Shown here: positions 34,590 to 46,690 of the stretch, one piece after another
Layout: each line of letters begins with the position of its first letter
Position numbering within the stretch: the first letter of the stretch is position 1
From: Hexactinellida sp. DTS-2022
Taxonomy: Eukaryota; Porifera; Hexactinellida
Length of the DNA stretch: 64,000 bases
Assembly (NCBI GenBank): GCA_028753945.1
Contig: JAPNXP010000016.1
Coordinates: 682,001-746,000 of the forward strand
Reading direction: 5' to 3'
Made by a program: the position numbers and the translations under genes
Notes under the pieces: model-generated
Databases searched by the model: none
The model's input: the letters and a program-made list of their open reading frames with translations, nothing else
What the model was told of the DNA's origin: nothing

Positions 34590-35905
34590 CTACGTATATA
34601 TCTCCATCCCTCTAATAGCTCGTCCCCGAGGTAAACGTCTGTTATGTTGAGGACGTTGAATCGGGCTTTCAGTCATAACTCTATCTCGCGCAGTTCCAAC
34701 TAAAGGAATGTTGTCTGGATTTATTGGACTTGATATCAGCATTTTGTCTATCTTACGATGCTGCTCAACAGTAGTTTAATTTAATCTATTAGTATTATCC
34801 TCGAATATACCCCGTGGAGTAGCCAATAATGATTATTCCAATGACTGTTCCGTTGATTAGTTAACAGACCTAAACTCTCTTCATCTTGATACTCTTTTCT
34901 CGAGCTTTTATTTTCTACAAAACTCCTAGGTGTTTCAGGTATTTCTTTCCGTATGTGCCTAAGGTCTGACGTGTTCCGAAATTGATGCATAATTATATCG
35001 TTCCTTGGCTCTTTCATTGTATACGAAAAAGTAGCCTCTGATGGTCGCTTCGTGTGTAGTTGCAAACATAGCCTACTTTAAATACAGCTAGACATGCTGC
35101 ATAAACATCGAAAAAATAGGAGTCCATTTTCCATTGAAAATCTGATTTATCCCTATATTATAAATTAGTAATGATAGACCTGAAAAATATATTACAACTA
35201 CGTATATAGGAATATTGTACGTATCAAGGTATCATACCCCCTTCAGAATTATGATATGTCATCTGATGACGTTCTCTTAATTTTTGATGCGAATGATCGT
35301 GTTTTTTTATAGCCTGCTTCAACATACTTAATCGCGTTATAAATGTTCAAAATTGCTATATAGTAATATTGTACTCAAAACTAGTTGAATAAAATATATC
35401 GAAATTCTAAATGGAATGTTGACACATTCCTCGGTTGCCAGGGAAACGTATTAACCTAAAATAACTCCTAATTAACTCAAAAACTATCAATGTTATGTAA
35501 ACTAGGCCAGTACAGAAATATCTGCAATGGGTAACTTCCTATTCATTGATAATGGACTCCTATTTTTTCAATGTTTATGCAGCATGTCAAGCAACGGCGG
35601 ATTCCTGGGGGGGCATGGGGGGGCAATTGCCCCCCCAAGTTTTTCAACATTAGAATAACTGAAATTAATTAGTGAACAAGGATAATATAATTTATTGGAA
35701 ATTCTAATAGGATGAACACGTATAGCTAGCATGGACAAATTGTAGTTTAGTATGTGTACTGTCACTACTGTGTAGTATTCTATAATGGAATCAAAAAGTA
35801 GCTCTGATAAGTTCAATTTTGCCCCCCCCAGAATTTTTTAAAGAATCCGCCACTGATGTCAAGCTGTATATAAAGTAGGCTATGTTGCAACCTGTTAAGA
35901 GGCAT
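34590..35905 (-). CDS. Small two-exon gene of unknown function, first exon split by a foldback element
   Basis: I do not recognise the family. Exon 2 is 34760-34590 (56 codons, stop TAG; ends PRGRAIRGMEIYT). The 50-bp intron 34810-34761 has a TACTAAT branch-point-like motif and acceptor GAGCAG. Exon 1 runs 35065-34811 (HWNNHYWLLHG at its end). Its beginning is separated by the 819-bp element 35066-35884: the duplicated TTGCAA (35060-35065 and 35885-35890) joins exon 1 in frame to an upstream ATG at 35905 (MPLNRLQ). The uninterrupted protein would be 146 residues, basic and polar, with no signal peptide or membrane helix. Either the gene is disabled, translation starts internally, or the element is spliced out (donor CAG|GTTGCA, acceptor AAAGTAG|G would keep the frame, adding two codons). 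Confidence 0.6.
35066..35884. mobile_element. Foldback-family element, single-arm copy
   Basis: Ends ACATAGCCTACTTTAAATAC and ATATAAAGTAGGCTATG with TTGCAA duplicated outside. The interior (35155-35560) corresponds to one arm of the 19460-20538 palindrome, including GATATGTCATC and the GGAATGTTGACACATTCCT segment. It contains the hAT MITE 35592-35855. Confidence 0.8.
35592..35855. mobile_element. 264-bp hAT MITE nested in the foldback copy
   Basis: CAACGGCGGATTC and GAATCCGCCACTG ends, with a perfect 8-bp duplication ATGTCAAG (35584-35591 and 35856-35863). G/C homopolymer runs lie just inside. Confidence 0.9.
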
Positions 35906-35980
35906 CGCTCATAATTTTACATTCTAAGTAATATTTGCATGTTTCTAATTATTTTATTTATATTTCCTATTTAATTATTA

Positions 35981-36793
35981 CGAGCCCTTCGGTCTCGGTC
36001 GCTTTGCGACAGATTGGTGCTACGCACCTCAAGTTAACGGCCGCTATGCGGCCTTACTCTTCACCCTTTCTGCCATGGAAAATGGTAGAAAGGGACGTTA
36101 TATAGATCCTTATATGATTTCCATTTTTTTTAACTTGCTTTTCATATTCTAAATTTATAAATGCGAAATTCGGGTTCAGCATACTTGTTTACCTATAATA
36201 CCCATTGAAAGCAAACTTCTAGGTTCATTTTGAATTTTCATTCATTTGTTTACCTATTTTGTGTAAACAACAACAATAAATATTCATATTATAAATTTAT
36301 ATAAACGCGAAATTCGTGATCAGCATACTTGTTTACCTATAATACCCGTTGGAAGCTAACTTCTAGGTTGATTTTGAATTTTAATTAATTTGTTTACCTA
36401 TTTTGTGTAAACAACAACAACAAATATTAATATGAGAATTTTTTAAACGCGAAATTCTTCTTCAGCATACTTGTTTACCTAAAATACCCGTTGAAAGCTA
36501 ACTTCTAGGTTGATTTTGAATTTTAATTAATTTGTTTACCTATTTTGTGTAAACAACAACACAAATTTTAATATGAGATATTTATACACGCGAAATTCGT
36601 GTTCGGCATACTTGTTTACCTATTATAACATTTGTTTACCTATTATAACATTTGTTTACCTATTATAACATTTGAAAGTTAGTTTATATCCCATATTAAT
36701 TGCGGTTTCTATTCCCCCATCACTTTAATATAATCCGGACAAACACACAAACACACAAACACACACACAACAATCGAGATTTAATAATATAGA
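35981..36793 (-). mobile_element. Helitron-like element, copy C
   Basis: Minus-strand 5' end TCTATATTATTAAATCTCG (36793) and 3' hairpin cassette at 35981-36090 ending CTCG then T. About four 141-bp-type units at 36130-36680. Stem GGCCGC-tat-GCGGCC shows a loop change relative to copy A. Confidence 0.75.
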
Positions 36794-37028
36794 TATCCTC
36801 ATTTCCTATCTAGTTAATTATTATACAGTTCACTGTTTCCCTCAACTAAATTTGTTAATTACACTAACTAAACATTGGGCGACGAAAGTTACGTGCGACG
36901 AAAGTTCCGCCATTCGATTGAAGTATATCTGCATAAGTGGAATTTTGGAACCCTTGGGCCCCCTGGACATCGGGAGCCCTGGTTCAATGAACAGCCTATT
37001 GATACGGCTCTGACTATTGGCACGACGG

Positions 37029-37625
37029 CAGGGCCGTGCCACTAATGCAAACTGACCAGGTCAAACCTGGGTAGGATTTATCCAGACCAGGTTCTGACCA
37101 GGTTGACCTGGCCATATGACCAGGTCAACTTGGTCATTAAACCAGGTTCTCACTAACTGATGAGTTTCAAAACAATTATTATTGTTATATACGAATAAAG
37201 CGCTGAAAAGGGGACTCCATCGAGAATCTAGATATTACGTCAAATACGTACTATGTACATTTAATTAAATTTGTTATAATTATACCTGCCAACCTATATG
37301 AGTCAATTCCCAGTAAGTGGTTTCAATCTTACCCTGTACAGTGGCCTAAATACATGGATGCCCAAAATTTTCTTTTTCGCTAGCTCGTCCTGGGAATCCC
37401 TGTACCCTTATACTAAGAGGAATTAAGAGATTGCAGTATTAAGAAATGCATTCAAATACGTTTATTTCGGATCATTAATCAAAAAGTGCTGCGCACTAAT
37501 AATAGAATTTTTTTGCTAATGTTTGCTAAAAGTATGTCAATGAGAAACTCATTAACTCATGGGGACAGATGTTTACTCTAATTAGGTTTGACCTGGTCAG
37601 GTAAAAATAGGCTCGCACGGGCCTG
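37029..37625. mobile_element. 597-bp hAT MITE with GACCAGGT repeats
   Basis: CAGGGCCGTGC and GCACGGGCCTG ends, with a perfect 8-bp duplication CACGACGG (37021-37028 and 37626-37633). Subterminal GACCAGGTCAA repeats. Confidence 0.9.
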
Positions 37626-37654
37626 CACGACGGTCACTACCAATAAGCCAAATC

Positions 37655-37905
37655 TCAATGTTGAAAATGTAAACCCGGACCAAAAACATCTGAAATATTT
37701 GGTCCGGGGTAATACAGGTAAAACTCCCAAAGCGGCACCCATCGGGAGAATGTTTTTGTGCCGCTTCTCGGAGGTTGCCGCTACTCGGAGGTGCCGCTTT
37801 GGGAGGTTTACCTGTAATTGGTATTGCCGGACGAAATATTACTTAAATATTTGGTCCGGGGGGACCAAAAACAACCCAGACCGAATATTTCGTGACAGGT
37901 ACATT
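37655..37905. repeat. GGACCAAA MITE, copy 2, split by another MITE
   Basis: Same units and right end (CGAATATTTCGTGACA) as 33895-34335, interrupted by 37715-37814. Confidence 0.65.
37715..37814. mobile_element. 100-bp TA-flanked MITE
   Basis: CAGGTAAAACTCCCAAAGCG and CGCTTTGGGAGGTTTACCTG are inverted, with TA on both sides. Internal GCCGCT.CTCGGAGGT repeats. Confidence 0.85.
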
Positions 37906-38185
37906 AAATTTTAAAAAGAAAAGCAAATACTTATAACATCATTTCGTCCCAGAAGACAGCTAAACCGTTAATGACAACCAACGACAATCGTGACATCGTG
38001 ATGACCCCTTGGACCCCGTTTTGGGAACCAGTGAATATAGAGGAATATGCATTTGTGGAGGACTCAAAAAACATAGACTTTAATTTATAACATCATATAA
38101 TGACTGAGTAATTAGATCAGAATAACAGAAGGTAATAATAAATGACCAAGAAAGCAATTTATATATATCAAAATTTATTAAATAA

Positions 38186-38575
38186 TTATCTATCGTCATC
38201 AGTCATCTCTTCCCTCTCCAGCTGCTCTTCCATCATGTCAATAGTGTGCTGATACGCGGGCGAAGTTATGCCAAACAACCAAGACAATTTCCCGCCTAAA
38301 TAATGTGCTACGAGGTACATAACATAGACTGGCTTAAGAGCATAGTGGAGGTAAGGGTGCGCTGCTTTTGAAGGTAGTTTTATAATTGGTAGGGGCTGGT
38401 CTAGTACAGAGGGATCTGTTTTGGACAAGTGGTCAATTACACGTAATTTAACTCGCTCAGGCAAATTATGCACTATTTCTGGATTAGTCTGGTTTAGTAA
38501 CAAAGAAAATTCACTAATTCTTCTATGAAAATTATCTTGTTCAGTAGAACCATACTCACAATCTGTCATCTCCAT
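38186..38575 (-). CDS. FAM177-like protein
   Basis: 129 residues. The C-terminal half carries the FAM177 pattern: a hydrophobic helix (about 80-95), LGGKLSWLFGIT, then SPAYQHTIDMMEEQ and an acidic end (REEMTDDD), matching the LG..LA..LGIT.PKYQYAI...Y block of FAM177 proteins. The family is a small conserved eukaryotic group with Golgi/ER links and no defined reaction. The N-terminal half is polar and less conserved. Single exon; the ATG at 38575 is followed closely by another Met (residue 3), so the start could be either. Confidence 0.7.
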   Translation of the reverse strand: MEMTDCEYGSTEQDNFHRRISEFSLLLNQTNPEIVHNLPERVKLRVIDHLSKTDPSVLDQPLPIIKLPSKAAHPYLHYALKPVYVMYLVAHYLGGKLSWLFGITSPAYQHTIDMMEEQLEREEMTDDDR

Positions 38576-38675
38576 AATACGAGAGGTAATCCTAATTTAA
38601 GTGAATATAACATTGTAAATACGTACAGTATACCCTTCTTAATTAACATAAAATTATATCTCTTCCAGTGATGGA

Positions 38676-39134
38676 CTAGGGTGCGACCCGTAAAGCCCGT
38701 GGCCCTTGGCCCGCTATTCAAAGCCCGCGGCCCGCGGCCCGCTTATTTATTTTGCCAGCCCGCGATTTAGGAAATTTGTTTATTTTTTAGCACCGTTGGC
38801 TGAATTCGTAATTATATTCAATAAGAATTGTGAATTCATATAAATTTCCGCGTTATAAGAGGCGGAAAATTGTATGCGCAAAAAGTATATACTATATATA
38901 TTAAACTTTTTATACCGGCGGCAACACTTTGATAGTTTCGTTAGTTGTTTCCTTTTCTTTAATTAATGGTGGAAGTTAGTAGCTTTAGTTCATCTAGACG
39001 TTTACATTTATTTGTTATTGAAAAATTAAATATTGATCTTTTTGTCTCTTTTCGGCCCGTTTTTGGCCCGCGGCCTGTGGAAAATAGCCCACAGCCCGTG
39101 ATTTACAATAAAGCCCGCACGGGTCGCACCCTAG
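38676..39134. mobile_element. 459-bp MITE with GCCCG-rich ends
   Basis: CTAGGGTGCGACCCGT and ACGGGTCGCACCCTAG ends, with a perfect 8-bp duplication GTGATGGA (38668-38675 and 39135-39142). AGCCCGCGGCCC repeats lie inside both ends. Confidence 0.9.
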
Positions 39135-39767
39135 GTGATGGATCTAGACTTTTACCTCAGGGGGGGTGGGGTAATTTACATTTCGCTATATAGTTAATTA
39201 AACCCCTCCCCTGGGTCAGAAATAAATCTCAGGGGGGTCCTTTTTCTCAAAAGAAAATTTCAGGGGGGGTATAGATGAAACCCTGATCTCTTCTAAAAGT
39301 TTCTTAATTTTCTCAACATTTTAAGCTAAGATGTGATAAACATTATACGAATAAAATAAGTGATGCAAGGTTAGGAAATTTCATGAAAATTGTCCATGAA
39401 ACTTTAATTTCCTGAAATTTCCCATCAATAATTCAGACATATAATGTAACCTTGCATTGGTTCAATAATATTAAGTAAACCTCGTTAGTACGTTCGCCTT
39501 ATCCGGAATTTGTACATATTAACAAATATCATTTTCATTGAAAAGCTCTGAAATAGTGTCCATAATAAACGGAATTTCGTATTAATGCTAAATAAGAAAA
39601 TTTAAGGGAACAAAACTAAGTGTATTCTCTAAATGCTAAATCTCAAATCACTATTTAGTAAAATCAGTCTAGTAAGTGAGGTGCATATAATGTAGAGGGT
39701 GGGTCCAGTGCCGGCTTTAGCTCTTTCGGCGCCCCACGCAAAAAAGTATCTTGGCGCCCCGCGTTTT

Positions 39768-40107
39768 GCATACCTGCCAACCTATTTAAGACATATCTCT
39801 GTACGAGGCACCTATTTCCCCCTGTACATTGGCCAAAATCCCTGTACACCCCCAAAGGTGAAAACATTAGTTTATATAGACTGTACAGGGAATCACTGTA
39901 AGCTCATATAGAAACAGATTATTTACACAAAACAAATACTATATTTAGATGGTGTCGACATGTTTAGGTATTAATAGACTCACAATAAATAATTATTCCC
40001 TAGCTAAAAATCCCTGTACAAATTTAAAAATCCCTGTACGGTCCAGCCAAAATGGTTAAAATCCCTGTACTGTACAGGGAATCCCTGTACGGTTGGCAGG
40101 CAGGTAT
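39768..40107. mobile_element. MITE with ATCCCTGTAC repeats
   Basis: CATACCTGCCAACC and GGTTGGCAGGCAGGTATG ends. At least six CCCTGTAC motifs inside. A degenerate piece lies at 37285-37410. TSD unclear. Confidence 0.6.
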
Positions 40108-40184
40108 GAAGTTTTCCATCAAATACTAATTTATGTAATTTATAATTAATTTACTAATACGAAGGTGAATCTAGTCAATAGTTC

Positions 40185-40470
40185 TGTCACTGGAAAATTG
40201 GTCCCCGAAAAAATTGATCCGGGGAACCAAAATTCCATGGAAAACTGGTCTCAGATCAATTTTCTCGGGGACCAATTTTCCAGTGACAGGCTTATTCATA
40301 AATTTTTTGGTCCCAATATGGCGAAAAATTGCCTAGGATAAAATTCAAGTAAATTCGGTAACTAAATAAACACAAACCTCAGAGGGACCAATTTTCCACA
40401 GAAGGACCAAATTTCCATGAAAATTTTGGTCCCCCCGAACCAATTTTCCAAGGGGACCAAAATTTCCGTT
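40185..40470. repeat. CACTGGAAAATTGGTCCC MITE
   Basis: Repeated GGGACCAA(T/A)TTTCC units. Same family as the 30023-30188 insert. Confidence 0.6.
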
Positions 40471-40496
40471 ACAATTCTAATAATCTGGGTACTATA

Positions 40497-40677
40497 CAGT
40501 AGATGTCGGATATAAGCACACCGGTTATAAGAACATATTGGATATAAGAACACTATGTTGGAAAACGGTTACCATATACCCTATATAATTTATGTCGGCT
40601 ATAAGAACATGCCGGTTATAAGCACATCAAGTGCAGTTCCCGAGTCCCGACGATGTGCTTATAACCGGAATCCACTG
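40497..40677. mobile_element. TA-flanked MITE, CAGTAGATGTCGG family, copy 2
   Basis: CAGTAGATGTCGGATATAAG and CTTATAACCGGAATCCACTG, TA on both sides. Confidence 0.8.
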
Positions 40678-40840
40678 TATTTTGTAATTTATAACTATAG
40701 TAAGACATTTATAGTCATTTCAGAGTAGTTTAAACAGCCGTTAATAATTTACCAGACGAATACTGTGTCTACATTAAAATTATTGTTGGTCAAATAATTT
40801 TGGCTGGTAGTGTACAGGTTGTTTAGTTAAATAGTACGTA

Positions 40841-41159
40841 CACTCAAACCTCCCTTATCCGGGCCCTGTCCACCGAAGGGTTCCAGTAACTGGAAATTTG
40901 CCCGGATCTTAGAAATACGATGGCTAGTACATGCGCAATCCCAAAGTGTATGATCCATATTTCTAGATTAATTCAAAAATCAAAAATGATGTTTTTGACG
41001 GGTTGTGGATAATTTAAGAAATGTATTTGAGATAAAATTTTGTCAGAAAACTCCATTATTGGTTAAATGTATACATATTTAGCTTTGCCTACACACATAA
41101 GGTGCCCGGTTGAGGGAGGTGCCCGTATCTGAGAGGACAGGATGTCGGAGGTTTGAGTG
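40841..41159. mobile_element. TA-flanked inverted-repeat element, CACTCAAACCTC ends
   Basis: CACTCAAACCTCCCTTATCC at the left and GGAGGTTTGAGTG at the right, both with TA outside; a second inverted block GAGGGAGGTGCCCG lies near 41112. Confidence 0.7.
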
Positions 41160-41418
41160 TATATACATACCCCTCAACAGATACATAATAAAAATGTCCA
41201 ACAAATATATAATGATAATAAATTGATCATTTGAAGTAGAAAACTGACAAACATAATGATTATATTCTAAAATTAACATTTTAATGCAATCTATAAATTT
41301 GTCAAACCAAAGATAATTGAATTAGTTTGTTTGCGTTAGCTTATTAATTCAAAGATATGGTAATTATCAGAATTAAGTAAAACTACGAAATAAGTTTTGG
41401 ATTAGAATAAAACACAAT

Positions 41419-42930
41419 TCAAGTGCGATAAGAGGTGAAAGAATTTCCTTTCATTTCACTTCCCTTAGAGACAACACCCTCACCGCTACCAAACCCTTGA
41501 GCTCCTCCTTGAGACAAACCGCCAAATAATCCACTCTGTCCAGAATTACCTGCGAATAAGTTCGGAGTTTGCCCGAATGGCATTGGTCCGGGAGGCTGAC
41601 CGAATCCAGTCTGAACAATTGGTCGAGACATATTAGGTTGTTGTACACTTTGGCTGGCTATTGAGCCAAATGTGGGAGCACCTGTATTTTGCCCGAAAAT
41701 AGTTTGTTGCTGACTGGATCCTCCAATTCCTTGTAGAAGGGATTGACCCTGAAAAAGGTTGGACGTGCCACCAAAATTCGGCTGTGATTGCCCAAACAGG
41801 TTAACATTAGTTTGTGGTTGTGTTTGTGTATTTATACTTGGTTGCTGGAGTTGATTCTGAGTAATTCCACTGAACGAAATAGCAGAACCGGATGCCACTT
41901 GTGTGGCACCACCAAACGGATTGAAAGTAGGCGCAGCGAGTTTCCCTTCCATTCTACCCAATGAGATGTCTTGAAAGCTCAGCCCAGCTGACTGTGTAAC
42001 ATCATCATTGTCATCTTGCATTTCAGAATCGCCCTCAACTGAGGGTTGATTGATAGTGTTGAGAGTTCCTCCACCTGAGCTAATGCTATGTGAATGTGGC
42101 GGTACCTGAGTCTGAGATCCTTGTGCAGGTTGTACAGGTGCCTGTGGGGTATTGGGGATGGTTACTGAGTCCTTATCTCCTATCAGAGGAAGATTAATTT
42201 TGGATGTTTGATCGGTTTTCACCTTGATTTGCTCATTTTCTATACTTTGCACATTAGGAATGCTAATACCTGTAGCTATAGCATTGGGATTTAATGCTTT
42301 TGTAACTGATTGACCAATCGACTCAGGATCCTGTGATTTTACAATTAACACCTGTTTAGCCGGGTTATCGCTATTCGTAGGAGTTTTTTCAGTTTTTTTA
42401 ACAATATTTATTGTTTGAGATTCATCCAGAGAACTAGAATTCTGCTGTGTCTGATTAGTTGCTTTAGTTGGTGAGAGTTTTGTTTCAGCGTTTGTACTTT
42501 GTAGTAATTTCGAAGGCGGCTTCACAGCTGTATTTGATTCTTTGCCGACAGCTTGAAGTGGAGATTCCACATTGGGTGGCTCTCCCGCGCTCAAAAGAGA
42601 AGACAGCTGAATGTCAGAAGAGGATTTCTCTGTTGAATTTGTGTTTGGTTTTAACCTGGGATCTTGTAAAGAGCTATTATCAGAATATGACGGCATTGCA
42701 GCTCCATGTGGGATCTTAGCAGAGTACTCAGGCGGAGTGCCTAATCTACTCTGGCCGAAGAGAGGGAAAGTCGGGTCTGAAAATAGGTTTACATTGGGAG
42801 CGGGCATTTCTGGTGTAGAATCGAGAGGTTTGATGGGCGTGGAGGTGAGTGAGTCACTTGGGTCGGATGCTTTAGGGGGTGTTGAGAAATCGAGAATGCG
42901 ATTAACTCGTTGCTCTTTGGGCTGGTTGAG

Positions 42931-42992
<62 letters not shown>

Positions 42993-44509
42993 GCTGTTGT
43001 TGTTGTTGCACTTGTTTTTGAAGGGGATAGATTTCACTAGGTTTGTGTTCTACAACAAATTTAGGAATTGTAGAACGTCCTGATTCATTGTTATCAGTAT
43101 TTGTGAGAATCTGAGGTACTTCAAATCTAGGCAAGGCTGAAAGTCCGAAGTCGGAGTTACTATTATTCTCAGCTATCTGAGTTGGTACATTAGATTTAGG
43201 AGGGGAATTTGCAGGCACTTTCTTGATTGACGCCTGGGTAAGATTCTGTAAATGCGAAGCATCCATAGAGACGCAACCATCCGGCAATGACTGTGGATTC
43301 GGAGACACGAAAATTTCACCGTGTGGTGAAAGCAAAAGTTTGAAACCGGTGCTAGGCTGAATGGGAGATATGTTTGGTGGTTTGGAGGGTTGATTATCAA
43401 CTTTGGGATCAATTGATTTTTGTGGTTTAATGGCTCGAGATATGCTTAGAGTGTTCGTAGGATTACGCGGCCTAATCACACGCGGGGTAGAAGTTTGGTA
43501 CAGGAACTCTTTCAACTCTCTGATACGGTTAGGTTGGACTTTGAAGTTGAAATGTTGTTTTTCTAGAGATTCGTTTAACAATTCAAAAGGATGGATACAG
43601 GATGAAGAGATATTAATCTTAGAAAGCTGACGATTTAATTTAACCGTTTCCATTTGTTCACTTAAATCATCCAGTTTTGAGTGTAGATTTTGGAGAATTT
43701 CTTCGTGCGATATTATGGTCTGTGAAATTACTTGAAAATCGTTCGAGTCAGATGAACGAACTAACAGATCTTCCAAAGATATTTCAACTTCTTGTAATCG
43801 CTGATCTAAAATAGAGTATGTATGTATGAGCATTTTCTTTTTCTCCTCAGAAATTGGATCCAAAGGTGTAGCAGCAATAAATGCGCCAAATTTCGCGGAA
43901 GAAATCCATTTTCTAGCTTTATTGGCGTCCTCGATCTTTTCTTGTATATGGAAACCTTCATTTCTAATAGTCGAAATGATTTGATTCATATCTTCACAGC
44001 TCCTAATAGTTTGATCTAATTCTTGTTGAACCTTTGTTGTATCACGGTACAATTTGTTCTTTTCAGAATCAGATCCGACCAAATCCTTCAACATTGAATG
44101 GAAAGTGTCGTCAAAATTGCCAAATCTGGCGCGTAGTTTGGCTTTAAGCGTCTCCAGATCTTCAGAGAAATCCTCTACTTCGTTTCTAATGTGAGTTTCG
44201 TACTTAACTTCGATTTCTAACTGGGAGGGAACTGGCACTGCGAGTGGAATCACAGCCGGCTGAGTTTGCGGTGCTACGAGATGCGGTGCAGGAACGGGAA
44301 CGGTCTTTGTTTGTGCGTCTGTGCTGGGATTCTGCGGCATTATTGGTGTCATTGCAGATTGCGCTGTAGAAGAAAATACAACCTGCTTTTGTAATACTGT
44401 TGGGATTGGTTGTTTTGGGATTTGAGTTACAGAATTAGTAACGTGAGGAGACGTTTGGCTAATGATTGTGGTTTGTCGTGGTTGTAGTTGTGGTTGTGGT
44501 TGTGGTTGA

Positions 44510-44587
<78 letters not shown>

Positions 44588-44597
44588 GGTGGTTGTG

Positions 44598-44630
<33 letters not shown>

Positions 44631-46419
44631 GACCTGCTGGTTGTTGTGGTTGTTGTTGACCTGCTGGTTTGCTGGCGGTGGTAGAAGACTGTTGCTGGAT
44701 ATTTTGAGAGATCTGGAATATCGCTGGTTGCGCGATACCGCTTGGCCCAGTGACTGGCGCTGATCTGACAGTTTCTGGGTTAGCTTTAGATGCCGGTTGT
44801 ATGGGAAGAGTGGAAGGCGGAACTTTCCCTTGTGGAAGTTTTGGTATTGTGAAGTGTTGGTGAGCTGTAGGAGGGGCAGGTATTGCAACAGGCGGACTTA
44901 CAGTCTGTATTGCTTTGCCTATCGGTAGTGAGCTCACAGGATTAATCTGTGACTCTACTTTAGGCTGAGAGGGTATTGGCTCAGTGGTGAATTGTGTTTG
45001 CTGCGACTGAGGAATGTTAAGTGTAGTGCTTTTTGCAGTTATAGGCTTATTCCCCCCAGTAACAGTTACAGTAGTGGTTGATAGGTTCTTGGCCACTTCC
45101 TGTGGGTTGAAGGAATGTTTGGATGATTTCAACTGTCTGGGAGGTTCTACCAGACTAGCCATTCCTTCGTAAATCATATGGAAAGGACACAAAACGCCTT
45201 TTGTAGTTAGTAACATGAGAATAGGTTGTGGAGGTATTGGGTCTTTGTCAGTAGGAATCATATATTGTGAGCTCATGTCAATGGTAAGCCCCGTTGGAAA
45301 TGTGTCCTCTGTCCCTTCGAGGGGCAATTGGGCTCGGGCTGTGTCATCTAAATTGGCGTAGAACCAATCAGCTGGATTAACGGGGTTCGCTTGGTTCGCC
45401 AGCACAAATATTTCACTGGATAGCCCGGTGGTTGTTAGTAGAATTTGCTGCTGGGCAAAGTGCTCAGTAAAATAAAATGTTGGGGAATTTTCAGATTGAA
45501 CATAGAGATCATTGAAATTCATAATTACAGTTTGTTCTCCTTTCTTGTAATGCTTCAACACTAGAATCTGTTCAGTCTCTCCACTGTTATTCTGTAACGA
45601 GTATACCATAGTGAATAGGAAGCTTGACAGCCATTTCAAGTGAACTACCTTCGTCTCAAGGGAGGCAATGTTCGCTATCTTAGGATGCTGCTTCACTAAG
45701 CGTATATTATCATCCTCATAACTGTACTGCTCGACGGTACCTTCGCAAGTACCGATAGCAATGTGTTTCCCTTTCGGGCTCCAACATAGAGAAGTCGCTT
45801 TGTCGCTTAGTATTTTCAACAGCCGCATGCTCTGTGGGAGTTTAAACTGTACCAAATGTGTCTGGCCGTTTGAGAAACAGACTGCAAATATATCATTTCT
45901 GGCAGGATTCCATTGGAATTCAGTGAGAAGCAAATTAGGATCGTTTGTCAATGGGAATATAGCGTTTGGGTTAGTAACCGGTGAATCCGGGCTGAAACTG
46001 GTGACGTCGTAGAAGGCAGCGGTTATAGCATTCTGTTGATTCCTTGAAAGGCAGATTAGCACAGAGTTTTCAGCGTTGAGAGAGAGGAAGAACGGAGATA
46101 TGCCAATATCGTAGAATTTGGGATTAATACCAGAACTAAGTGCCGGGATAATTTGTCCAAGAGGGAGTGTGTAATTTGCCTCGTGGCATTTTGTCAATGT
46201 GTAGGCAGGGAATACAATGAATCCATTGATTTTAGCGAGAAAAACCAAGCCGTATAGCTTTGAAGAGGAAATAAGAGAAAGTTTATCACCTTTCATGAAG
46301 TTATACTTTGAGAGCTCATCTCCGAGTGCGACTTTTCGCATTTGCTTGAACGAAAAGTTTATTTCATTCTCATCATAATCTAGAACCTGTTCCTCCATAA
46401 TAGTATGTGTAGCGGACAT
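41419..46419 (-). CDS. Nup214/CAN-like FG nucleoporin
   Basis: Cytoplasmic-face nuclear pore protein that docks the mRNA export helicase DDX19/Dbp5 and Nup88. 1666 residues in one exon. The first ~430 residues read as the Nup214 N-terminal beta-propeller (ILSDKATSLCWSPKGKHIAI, LPLEGTEDTFPTGLTIDM). An S/T/P/Q-rich segment follows with a poly-Q tract at about 593-635, then a coiled-coil region (about 738-970). A second S/P-rich stretch with poly-Q at about 1135-1162 leads to an FG-repeat C-terminus (about 1490-1660: NLFGQ, NFGG, TFGS, PFGQ, GLFGG). Human Nup214 is about 2090 residues with a longer FG tail. Identity rests on domain order and propeller resemblance. The poly-Q tracts are nearly pure CAA. 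Confidence 0.88.
42930..43015 (-). repeat. (CAA)n tract 2 in the nucleoporin gene
   Basis: Nearly pure CAA (TTG on the plus strand), about 27 codons, one TTGC/CAG interruption near 42992. Confidence 0.95.
44510..44640 (-). repeat. (CAA)n tract 1 in the nucleoporin gene
   Basis: Two long CAA runs separated by a few CCA/TCA codons, about 43 codons in total. Flanked by imperfect CAACCACAACAA repeats. Confidence 0.95.
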
Positions 46420-46540
46420 AATATTAGAGAAAGTAGCTAATTCAATCGTACCGATAGAAAATATTGTGGATATAAGGAGTGCTACATTACTGATTGCATA
46501 CTAAATAAATTATCCTGTAAAATTTAACCACGGATGTAAT

Positions 46541-46690
46541 CAGGGTTTCATCCAGGCGCGTAATTTGTGGAAACTTGTCTAGCGCGCAAAAATTGAGAGA
46601 TTCTCCCATAGATGTAATACAAATTGAGAATTTAGGCGCATAAGAGCGAAATCTAGGCGGGCAGAAATTTTTTCCCGGATGTAATAAGCG
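46541..46690. mobile_element. MITE, CAGG(C/G)TTTCATC(T/C)AGGC family, copy 2
   Basis: CAGGGTTTCATCCAGGCGCG matches the left end of 32028-32213 and both share an internal segment containing CATAGATGTAATACAAATTG (in either orientation). The right end is degenerate. Confidence 0.65.

Larger units (their letters stand above)
36794..38185. other. Intergenic, transposon-rich
   Basis: Between Helitron copy C and the FAM177-like gene. Apart from the elements listed separately I see only short repeats (GGCGACGAAAGTTACGTGCG near 36877, a GTACAGTGG piece near 37335). Confidence 0.5.
39135..41418. other. Intergenic, transposon-rich
   Basis: Downstream of the Nup214-like gene. Besides listed elements there are a CTCAGGGGGG repeat near 39155-39285 and a MITE end (CCTCGTTAGTACGTTCGCC) near 39478. 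Confidence 0.5.

Noticed and set aside
35592..35855. G/C homopolymer runs as sequencing artefacts
   Set aside because: They sit at the same place inside both ends of a hAT MITE with a perfect 8-bp duplication, so they are part of its terminal structure.
42611..43021. Plus-strand frame with a poly-cysteine end
   Set aside because: Antisense shadow of the second CAA tract in the nucleoporin gene.
44466..44684. Plus-strand poly-valine frame over the nucleoporin
   Set aside because: It is the antisense reading of the CAA repeat; the minus-strand frame is a continuous 1666-codon gene.
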